From Plutella xylostella (lineage: Eukaryota > Arthropoda > Insecta > Lepidoptera > Plutellidae): a stretch of DNA of 64,000 bases. Position 1 is the stretch's first letter, and every line of letters starts with the position of its first letter. The translations under genes were made by a program, and so were the position numbers. Positions 56,601 through 64,000 of this stretch are shown in pieces. The stretch is from positions 937,501 through 1,001,500 of the forward strand of contig NC_064001.1 of assembly GCF_932276165.1 (NCBI RefSeq). The letters are read 5' to 3'. A model generated the notes under the pieces. It was not told where the DNA came from. It saw nothing but the letters and a program-made list of their open reading frames with translations, and searched no databases.

Positions 56601-59600
56601 AAGAAGCAGCTTTGAAAGCATTCTGGTTGGAAGGGTAAACAGCAGTACCCCGATTACCAGATTCTCGAACCTTTGTTAACTTTGCGTATCGTCAATTGTC
56701 ACTGTTAAATGTAAGGTGACGTATGAAATTCTAACGTTAGCGATGGAATTTCGTTCGAATCTATACGTCAAATTTGGTTCGTGTTCTATTCTCTCTGGCG
56801 GTGTAGGTAACTGCACGTGGCTCTTTCGAGTGGAACCTTTGTGCATACCCCCAAGATCTAAACTGCCTTCCTAAGCCTGGACCATTTCCCATCACCCCGT
56901 AGCCCTACGCCACCGCCGTGACAAGGATTCTCAGGTTTGCTACTTACTCTATATGTTTTGAAACGGCTACAGTCCGTTTTGAGGAAGCCTATTGCCTGAG
57001 AAGTATAGGCTTCACACCACGTCTTGAACGGTGGTTTGGAAATACAACCTTAGACTTTCCTTTAGAATTATAACTGAGGGTCACAGATGTTCATATTTAA
57101 CTTTCATTAAGTGTGACATCTGAACTGTAGATACAACTGTGGGACGGGCACGGAATGCATATTCAAATCATGCCCCTCGGAATATGTTAGCGAGCGAACC
57201 TTGACAGTTTAATTCATAGTGCAACTACTAACTACCCGACCTCAGACACTGATTAGGCTAACGGTATACCGTGTGTCTGTATGTTTGTTTGTGGGTGAAC
57301 TCTCCAAAATGAATGATTTAAATGTATGTAAGTACCTATGTATACTTTCTAGAATATAGCATCAGCCCTATGACAGCTGTTATAGGGCTGATGCTATATT
57401 GCATCTTATTTTTCATTTGTTAGTTTTCAAGGGGAAACCAACTCTAGTCATAGGATTTAAGTAGTAAGTAATGAATTTAAATTTGATTCGATTCAACACA
57501 CGTCGCGTCATCGGATCGCGTGGCGCTTCAATAGCGTCTATCCATCTTTAGTTTCGGCATTTTGTAATTGGATCTTTTTGATTTCCCGCCAGTGTATAAT
57601 GTTAACAACATGCCCAGGTTGCTGGAGGAGCCGATAAGCCCGCGCTACCAGACCTACTCGTACAGCCTGTGCATGCTGGAGTGTCGCGTGAGGACCATCG
57701 CGCGCCTGTGCGGCTGCGTGCCCCACTTCTACAAGCCGCTCAGTAAGTAGATATAGAAAGAGAAGAAAGAAAGAAAGTCACTCACCATAATTTGCTCCAG
57801 GGATCCTTAATCAAGGGATATAGGGCTCGAAGAGTAGATTTCCACACTGACCGGTCCTGTGCCACGCATTCGACTTCGCGCCAGCTCATAGCGAGGCAAT
57901 AAGTAACTAATTACTTAGTCTAATTACCTGAGTACCTACCGCCAGCAATCGTACCACTTGCCGGTAAGCCTAGTGGTACGATTGCTGACGTCGTATCGTG
58001 ATGACTGTCTAGTGTCCAATCCTGTTACCACTATGAGAAACTCTAGACCAGCTCTGCTTTTTGCTACTGGCATGTAAGGGGAAGAAGATTGTCGCGCTAA
58101 GTACTAATATGAAATTACTAATACAACATTCATCTTGTTCTTAACGTACGAGTATGTACATAAACTGGGTTCCGCTCATCTGGCATAATCTTTATTGACC
58201 AAAACTCATTTCGCATAACTCGTATGGTATAAACTTTTTTGGCCGAACCATCACTTTGCCAAGACTTATGTGGCATAAGGCTCGTTTCGTCTAAAACTCT
58301 TTAGGCACAATCTTTAAACACCTAAGTTTCGTTTGCTATACCTATGTATAATCTTGTTTCTCCTAATCTTATCTTAATAAATAATATATTAAGTATGTAG
58401 TAAATGTACAAATTGTGGTATTTTTCTCCTACATCCCGAAAATCACGATATTGTATGATCAAAAAATCGAAAGTTAACGACCAATATAATTATTACAAAC
58501 CCCATGAGATCGAAACCTAAAAATAGGTGCGACGACGAGCAAAGCGAGGAGGAGCGTGTTAGGTGCACATGTTCATCAAAACCAAAGCGGAGCGCAGCGA
58601 AGCGGAGCGGAGCGTTTTCCAAACAGCGGAAACAATACAAGGCACCAGTTTGCGCTATGTAGGGAGACGCTCCGTCAAAGTTAAAGCCAAACGAATATTA
58701 TTACTTTGTATAAACCTATGCCATAGCATTATTAGGCTTTTCAAGATTTGGCCATATCATTATTAGGCTAAACAATGTTATGCGAAATAACTTTTTACTA
58801 AACGAGATTTATGCCATACGATTTTCGGCGTAACGAGACTTTGACCAAACGTTACTAGTTATGCAATACGAGATTAGGCAAAAAAATCTTATGCCAAAAA
58901 AGGTAGAACCACATAAACTACCCCCACATATCACGAATGGCCTTGTACAACAAACAGTTAAGTGTAAGGGAGTCTTAATGGTGACGTCATATTCGTCAGA
59001 GAACGAAACGATCTGCACCCTGACGGAGCTACGCTGCGTGAACCACTACCGGCTGGAGATCGCCACGCTGTCCAGCAGTCCCGTCACACTCAGGAGACAA
59101 CAACAGGTATACACCACCAGAGTCATCATCCAATCACTGTCCACTACCACAAGCAGAAGCCAACTCGATTACGTCGTGCTAGCCGCACGAGGCGCAATGA
59201 AGACGTGACAAAAGTTTTGCTCACATCGCGCAGCCTTAAGAGCGAGCGACGGAGAACTTTTGAACACCTTAAATGCGCCCAGTTCTAGCCCTTCTGGCCT
59301 CTCAAGGGACACGCAAAAGGCCCTGCTTGTCCTTTGTCTTCCTCGGAGGCCCTTGAAGCGTCCGTAATCGTGTTGGCCTCAGTGATCGTAACTGATCACT
59401 GATGTTAAGCAACAACTGGCACGGTCAGCCATTGGATGGGTGACCGATTTCAAGTGGTTCTTTTCTGGACGCTTCCGTGCTTCAATAGCAATTTGGCTGC
59501 TTGGATAGCTTGCATGTTTTTAGCGTTTATATTGACATTATCAGAGCTGTAACTGAAGAAGTAGCATATGATATTTTCCCCACCAGACCAGTGGCTTCCA

Positions 59601-60070
59601 CCCGTCGGCCGCGTGTGGCTGCCTCACGGCCTGCGACACCGACGTGTACCTCATAGACCAGCAGGACCTGGAGCCGAGCGGGAAGACCGAGCTCAGAGTC
59701 GGCATAGTGGCCTTCCCGAAGGTGCGAGTGATGCGGGAGACTATCTTCGACTTTTACGACATTATACGTAAGTTTCGAGTTAGCAATAATGGCTTTTCAT
59801 TACCAATTAGTTACTTATAGCATACAACATTAGTGGTAGGTTGTTGTACCTAGTTGAAATATTATCACATTTTCTTTCGTTTTTTCAGTGAGGGGTGGCA
59901 GTGTAGTAAACTTATGTATCGGTAGCTCATTAATTTCGGCCATGGAATTAGTTCTTCTCATAGTAAAGATTTTATGGAAGTTTATATCTTTAAAACTATC
60001 GGAAAAGTTCAAAAAGTTTCGGAACGTTGCAAGTAAAAAGGAAACTAAAATTAAGACTCATTTGCTATAA
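50692..60070 (+). CDS. Pickpocket-type DEG/ENaC sodium channel subunit, 11 recognised exons, about 515 aa
   Basis: DEG/ENaC subunits form trimeric amiloride-type cation channels in the plasma membrane. Exons: 50692-50870, 51533-51611, 52210-52328, 53461-53572, 54154-54323, 54792-54909, 55807-55955, 57593-57742, 59000-59106, 59587-59767 and 59889-60070. TM1 is IFWSASIVAGGVMMVVLLTP. It is followed by MSFPALTLCPRNK, IYVHSPDDVVLG, SLCMLECRVRTIARLCGCVP, the Cys-rich CGCLTACDTDVY, and TM2 with the selectivity filter GSS in CIGSSLISAMELVLLIVKI. Phases agree at all junctions except exon 7 to 8: exon 7 ends with two bases but exon 8 needs one, so a small exon is missing or the gene is damaged. The ATG at 50692 is chosen as first in frame. 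Confidence 0.85.
50878..51105. mobile_element. RTE-like LINE remnants in channel intron 1
   Basis: CATCATCATCATCAGCCC on the left and GGGAGAGGCTTATGGCTAGC...GATGATGATGATG on the right look like tails in opposite orientation, both decayed. Confidence 0.5.
51817..51922. repeat. Perfect 49-bp hairpin with 8-base loop
   Basis: 51817-51865 is exactly complementary to 51874-51922; the loop is TCATTCAG. It lies in intron 2 of the channel gene. No coding potential. Its perfection suggests recent origin or selection on structure. Confidence 0.9.
52324..52443 (+). repeat. 40-bp unit x3 spanning the exon 3 splice donor
   Basis: Units of GTCAGGTAGCTCTGTTGCTG, then ACCGTACACCTCATACAGCA. The first contains the true end of exon 3 and its GT donor. 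The second and third repeat the donor and a CAG before it, giving three tandem copies of the splice site. Confidence 0.9.
53640..53955. repeat. Dispersed lepidopteran repeat in channel intron 4
   Basis: GTGGGTCCCGGTTGCTGCTTCCG, ACCAACCTGCACTTGGCCAGC, GTGGACTAGGCCTAAACTC and CCAGCAGTGGGACGTGATGGG are in an order familiar from interspersed elements. A shorter related piece is at 51925-52005. Confidence 0.6.
54335..54500. mobile_element. RTE-like LINE tail fragments in channel intron 5
   Basis: ATAGTAGTCCACTGCTGGACGTAG (reverse) and GACCTACGTCCAGCAGTGCACTACTATAATGCTGA (forward) are two opposed copies of the family end. Confidence 0.55.
55025..55325 (-). pseudogene. LINE C-terminal fragment with zinc-type motif
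   Basis: The minus translation reads LGHWSCVSSINIHKLG, SPLCRTCKEVVETVEHILLA, CPPTTETRLSILGP and GWLS before a stop. CxxC...H....C downstream of an RNase H-type domain is usual at the end of I/R1-like or related LINE ORF2 proteins. It lies in channel intron 6, with a SINE-A piece at 54950-55020. Confidence 0.65.
56290..56416 (+). mobile_element. SINE family A fragment
   Basis: ACCGTACCAATGAATTCTTT and CTTACGGTGAAGGAAAACAT, then CACATCTAGATGG, abut the duplicated channel exon directly at 56417. Confidence 0.65.
56417..56542 (+). pseudogene. Partial duplicate of channel exon 7
   Basis: Nearly identical to 55828-55955 (only a few substitutions by eye) but lacks the first 21 exon bases and the acceptor, being joined instead to SINE sequence. 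It keeps the donor (TGCAG, then GTTATG). Flanking DNA (ATGCTAACATTCACGACCATAG at 55974 and 56116) is also duplicated. Without an acceptor it is probably not spliced. Confidence 0.85.
56786..56905 (-). mobile_element. SINE family A 3' fragment
   Basis: The complement of the SINE-A 3' body: TTCTATTCTCTCTGGCGGTG, GGCTCTTTCGAGTGGAACC and CCTAAGCCTGGACCATTTCCC. Confidence 0.65.
57353..57400. repeat. 19-bp perfect hairpin
   Basis: AATATAGCATCAGCCCTAT and its exact complement around a 10-base loop, in the intron before exon 8. Confidence 0.85.
57943..57987. repeat. 16-bp perfect hairpin
   Basis: CAGCAATCGTACCACT and AGTGGTACGATTGCTG around a 13-base loop, in the intron after exon 8. Confidence 0.8.
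58150..58900. repeat. Degenerate GGCATAA-type tandem field
   Basis: Irregular iterations of (T/A)TGGCATAA, TTTCGCATAACTCGT, TGCCAAGACTTATG and ATGCGAAATAAC occur at 58170-58330 and 58700-58900. They are separated by an insertion related to the foldback at 4095 (58510-58680, AGGTGCGACGACGAGCAAAG). Confidence 0.6.
59360..59450 (+). repeat. 5S rRNA-like sequence in a dispersed element
   Basis: GATCACTGATGTTAAGCAAC and TTGGATGGGTGACCG match, from memory, the central part of animal 5S rRNA (A-box and C-box promoter regions) at the right spacing. The 5' and 3' thirds do not form a complete 5S molecule, so this is not a working gene. It may be a 5S-derived SINE or a captured 5S piece. It lies in the intron between channel exons 9 and 10. 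Confidence 0.55.
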
Positions 60071-60262
60071 TTAACTTCATTATTATTAGAATTTTTCTTG
60101 TCCTGTCCACTGTACGGTTTAGTGGCACGTTCACTTTCTCAGTGTGTGTACTCAAATTGTGTAAATTGTGTTAGTCTGTGTTGCTTTTTGACGTTTTACG
60201 ACTTTTGTTATCAATTTTGGCATGATGATTTGATTTGTAGTTTGCAAGTTTCCTACCTTTTC

Positions 60263-60268
60263 AATAAA
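60263..60268 (+). terminator. Candidate poly(A) signal of the channel gene
   Basis: AATAAA, 193 bases after the stop and about 115 bases before the next gene's ATG. It is the first canonical signal after the stop. Confidence 0.4.
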
Positions 60269-60382
60269 ATCAAAAGTGTCCAAGCTATATTAACAATAGG
60301 CTCACAATAATGCTCACATAGTTTATACGACTATCAGTAACAAACAAACACTGCCATCGCATCCTAAACAATCCTCAATAAA

Positions 60383-63084
60383 ATGGAGAACACTCAAGAA
60401 ACTAAAGGTCCACCGCCAACCGCTGAAGAACTGAAGGCTAAAGGGAATGAGGCTGTTAAGAACGAGCAGTACATCGAGGCAGTGCTGCACTACACGCAGG
60501 CCATCAAGCTGGATCCGAATAACTACGTGTTGTACAGTAATCGGTCGTTTGCGTTCCTGAAGCTGGACCAGCACTACCTGTCCCTTCAGGATGCCAACGA
60601 GACCGTGCGGCTGCAACCGCAGTGGGCTAAGGTACAGCTTAATTACCTTATGATCATGAACTAGTGATCCTAAGAAACTGACCTAACCTTGAAACTACTT
60701 TGGTATTGGTTGTTTAAATGATAATGATAACATAGTCATTAATGAAGTTCTATCTGAAATTAGCAACAGTTTTTACCTTAAAATAGTCTTATTTGCCTCT
60801 GGAAGAATGAAAGAAAGAAAAAGGCATTTATTTTGTTAACTTTATTTGAAACTATTGGACACCAGCATCAAAAAATCAAAAGTGACCAACATAATTCCAG
60901 GGTTACTTCCGTCGAGCTGAGGTGGAGGCGGCGAGCGGGCTGCTGGACGAGGCCATCATCTCGTACACCAGAGCGCTGCAGCTCGACCCCCACAACCCCA
61001 AGCTGCTGGAGCAGATCCGCAACATGACTGATACGCAGAAGAAGAAGTATAGAGGTAACAACATTTGTCATCTAAAAAATAATATGAGTTTAAATACTAG
61101 TCTACCACTAACATTTACCTTAAAACAATTTGTTATTTGACAGAGAGGGACAAAACAGTTCAATAGCTAAACAAGAACAAGTGGTATTTCTACACTTATA
61201 TTAAATAGATAGATAGATAGAATATTCTTTATTAGGAGGATATGTACAAAGGATTCACTCAAGAGAGCCATGTATGGGAGCTTCAACCTTCCCCAGAATA
61301 GGAAAGAATATATCCTACAATGTTTACCACTGAATAATACTATCTATATCAAAATACCTTGTGTTAGTCCCAAATATATTATTTACATACATTGAATATT
61401 CTTACTGGCTATTCAATTCAAATTTTACTAATAGAGACAAGGACACTTACATTGACTGGTTGAATCCTGTGAAATCAGACAATAAAAATATATTGTGCCT
61501 TGCCCATTCATTTGTAGAAGAACAAAATATATAAAGAAAACATAACCCTTAGCAAATATCCAAATGTACGGTGGCCTGCGCCTAAAAGTATACAGGTGGA
61601 GTTTTTAAAATAGCAATCTCAAGCTCACATGCTGCTCAAGCACATCCACATAAACACCACTGCTACACATATCACACTCAACACGTCCCCGGATTTATAA
61701 CAGATGAAGCTGGTCCCTTCATCATCAGGGATCGCTATTTTAAAAACTCTGCCTGTATACTTTATGTGCAGGCGACTGTACTTACTAAAATCTATATGAG
61801 ATTTACATAACTACTTTTATCTACAGATACAGTTTGAGTGTATTTGCAAAAAGACTTATCTTGTTGTAGATTATGTTATTTACATGATTTCTAATGCATT
61901 TGTTATTTCATTTTGCAGATAGTCAGAATATAATATGGATATCCACCTGCATTGGCTTGATTATAGGAATAGTTGTAGTTATATTGGACTATACATTAAC
62001 TGAAAACCCTACTTTAACAGTAAGTATTATTCATGTCTTTATTTTTGTAGACAACACCTCTTCAAGCAAGTAAATGCTTGTCATGCAATTTTGACTGTAT
62101 AGGATCAAAACCCCAGCACAAAATAATATGTATCCCAGTTAGGTGTTTGCTTTCATTTCATTCTCACTGATATGACCTTAATATTGAATATTTGTCACAG
62201 CTGAAGGTTTGAACAGTTTATACCTGGCCTTGAGAATTTACCTACATTAAGTAACTACCATGAGTCAAATCACACCAGCGTATCACAACGAAAATTTCCA
62301 ACAACATAAGTTGTTCAGAATGACTCCACGAGTCGCGCCGAATTTCGGATTCGGTACTATATAGCACTTTTCAACCACCCTGTATAACCATTCTTGCCTG
62401 TATAACCATTTTCTACCTACCTTCCAGCACCCGCTAGCCATGGTCTCCTTCTCGCTGGCGCTGTCCGCGCTGGGCTGGGCGGGCGGCAAGGGCGCCACGC
62501 TCATGGACTCGTGGAGCGCCGGCAAGTCGCTCACTCCGCCCGAGGACCTTGGTATGTACTAGACATGTAGACCAATCAGGCCTTTCACACAATCAGACCT
62601 TTCACACCACTGTTGGAGTTTTTTAAACGTTCACAAACAACAGTAAATATCTTGTTGGCTGGCCCAGCCTCCAAGTAATACATATTTTTCAAAATAGCTA
62701 TGAAATGTATTGTAATTTTATTTACCAATGGTGTCTTATGATAGTATGATAGGTCTGATACGCCATTCGTAGAGGGCTCTTATAATAATTATGACTAAAA
62801 TCATAATGTGCAAAGCTATTACATATTTGTGATAAAGGATAGATTTTAAGTGATAGTGGTGCCCTCTAGGCTTATAAATATCTTATGAGACCTCTAATAA
62901 AAAGTAGTCTTATACCTATCCTATTTCATTATACTTTTATCCAGACCTATGAATCATCTATATCTTTTCTTCCCTTACAGGCATGGGTGGAGCGGCGCCG
63001 GCGGAAGAGACAGTGATTCCAGAGAAGAAGAGCAAGTACAGTCGGGCGCAGGCACGCCACCGGTACAAGCAGGGGAAGCTATAG
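60383..63084 (+). CDS. TPR-repeat protein with C-terminal membrane segment, 5 exons, 243 aa
   Basis: Exons: 60383-60631, 60901-61054, 61919-62019, 62428-62551 and 62981-63084. They sum to 732, exactly 244 codons, phases matching. TPR helices occupy about residues 14-125: ELKAKGNEAVKNEQYIEAVL, HYTQAIKLDPNNYVLYSNRS, GYFRRAEVEAASGLLDEAII and SYTRALQLDPHNPKLLEQIR. They are closest in style to the Hsp70/Hsp90-binding TPRs of STI1-like proteins. Residues about 138-160 (IIWISTCIGLIIGIVVVILD) are a membrane anchor. The tail includes ALGWAGGKGATLMDSW and a basic C-terminus. It is likely a small membrane-anchored co-chaperone; the organelle is not evident. The intergenic gap to the channel gene is only 312 bp. 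No damage was seen. Confidence 0.88.
61205..61310 (-). mobile_element. SINE family A tail remnant in TPR intron 2
   Basis: TAGATAGATAGATAGAATATTC, then GATATGTACAAAGGATTCACTCAAGAGAGCCA, resembles the SINE-A 3' body next to a GATA run. Diverged. Confidence 0.4.
61567..61780. mobile_element. MITE copy 2 (TACGGTGGCCTGCGCC ends), inverted relative to copy 1
   Basis: Same ends and core as 25808-26022 but in the opposite orientation, with a few substitutions (for example GCGACTGTA at the right end). Located in intron 2 of the TPR gene. Confidence 0.85.
62270..62395. repeat. MITE end fragment in TPR intron 3
   Basis: ATAAGTTGTTCAGAATGACTCC and AGCACTTTTCAACCACCCTGTATA resemble parts of the families at 26645 and 37681. 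Confidence 0.45.
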
Positions 63085-64000
63085 CTCTCCGTCTTCTGTG
63101 CGACCTAAGACCGTATACAAAGAGAATTAAAGCTGAAAGCGCTATAAGCGCATACTTTGACTTAGTGTCCTATGTCCTCTAGATGGGGCAGAGGGCGTCC
63201 ACAGCGACTCTCCATCGCAACCTGTCTTGAGCATATACTTTACCATGGAAAATATGGATATTTAAAAAAATCCCGTGATTATCAGCGCTGGTTTGGGAAA
63301 GTATGTAAAAGTTAGCTTATAAGTTTCTTTATGTATACGGCCTAATATATAACAACATACAGGGTGGAATTATATTACCAGGGCACTGGGCAACTCTACT
63401 GATAAACATAAAATTTGGGGCAAATATTTTCAGTCCGGGAAAGATTTTCTATTTTACTGCTAGAGACTCCACGCCACCAAAGGCTTGCGGTAAAAAAGGG
63501 AACTAAATGATTAAATGCATAATATCAGTGGCATGGACTTATTGCATTTATTGCATGATTTTTTAATGCAAATTTAAGTCAATTCTGACTTATCTACACA
63601 TGTTTTATACTTACTTTAATTGTATACTGTACCTTGTACATAAAATACCTATGTAACATGGAATATTGTTACCTATTAAAAATTATATACTTATCTTATT
63701 TTACTATCAGAAAGTCTGTGCTTCAATTGCCAGACAGAGTTGAAGAATCCTTGTAAATTTGCCATTTATAAATTGATGCGGCATTTGCCTAAATGTAATA
63801 TTAATATTAAGTAGATTATAAATTGGTTTGGGAAACGTAACGGTATTATATTGAGTGAGAAGATATGTGTTAAATACCTTTTAACGTACTTTTACTACAT
63901 GCAATGTATGTAATATATCATATTTTTATGTTTGCTACATAAAACTTTTTAATTTTTTATTGTTAATCTCAAATGCACTGTAAAATCTTGACAGAAATAG
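63085..64000. other. 3' flank of the TPR gene
   Basis: AT-rich, probably mostly 3' UTR and intergenic. No canonical AATAAA with a clear context was seen. 63360-63380 (ACAGGGTGGAATTATATTACC) may be a MITE end. Confidence 0.35.

Noticed and set aside
57252..57327. Candidate micro-exon that would repair the channel phase break
   Set aside because: Phase would fit and a GTAAGT follows, but the sequence looks like a dispersed repeat and encodes nothing resembling DEG/ENaC proteins.
59360..59450. Functional 5S rRNA gene
   Set aside because: Only the middle part matches; terminal stem sequences and a T-run terminator in the right place are missing.
1..64000. CRISPR arrays, operons, bacterial promoters
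   Set aside because: Introns, SINEs and insect gene families show animal nuclear DNA; no spacer-repeat arrays are present.

Overview
This is a window of nuclear DNA from an insect, almost certainly a moth or butterfly (Lepidoptera). The genes have many short exons with GT-AG introns. One is a 7-exon odorant receptor of the insect 7tm_6 type. The spaces between genes are filled with repeats of kinds common in lepidopteran genomes: tRNA-derived SINEs, RTE-like LINE fragments, BEL/Pao, MITEs and foldback elements. No tools were run. Exons were assembled by reading splice sites and checking that codon phase closes.

Layout. 1-9.1 kb is repeat-rich. It holds the start of a LINE ORF1 on the minus strand, a field of reiterated TTCATTGCCGTGG motifs, a SINE, RTE debris, a GATAGAAA microsatellite, one exon that looks like a serine-protease homologue with the catalytic His replaced by Arg, and a 2-kb foldback transposon with arms of about 575 bp and a LINE nested in one arm. 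10.3-16.5 kb is a complete, apparently very young BEL/Pao retrotransposon: two LTRs that read as identical (259 bp), a GTGAC target duplication and one open 1753-aa Gag-Pol frame. 17.7-24.1 kb (minus) is a complete odorant receptor gene (391 aa). Its first intron carries a 3.2-kb cut-and-paste transposon with an intact three-exon transposase (731 aa), matching TIRs and an ATAT target duplication. 24-43 kb has no convincing host gene. It contains MITEs, RTE fragments, a hAT-like element with an 8-bp target duplication inside an older repeat, and an isolated protein-like ORF.

44.9-48.4 kb (plus) holds what I consider the most novel item: a five-exon gene with TATA box, signal peptide, two low-complexity exons and a poly(A) signal. 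It encodes a secreted Gly/Ala/Glu-repeat protein of 284 aa. Neither repeat exon has its own start codon, so single-frame ORF calling misses it. The intron ends in front of the two repeat exons are homologous, which indicates exon duplication. A 0.56-kb direct duplication lies on both sides of the gene.

50.7-60.1 kb (plus) is a pickpocket-type DEG/ENaC sodium channel subunit in 11 recognised exons, with a partial exon duplication and one unresolved phase break. 60.4-63.1 kb (plus) is a five-exon TPR protein with a C-terminal membrane segment (243 aa). The host genes do not form one pathway. The receptor and the pickpocket channel are both from families used in sensory neurons, but nothing in the sequence shows that they are co-regulated.
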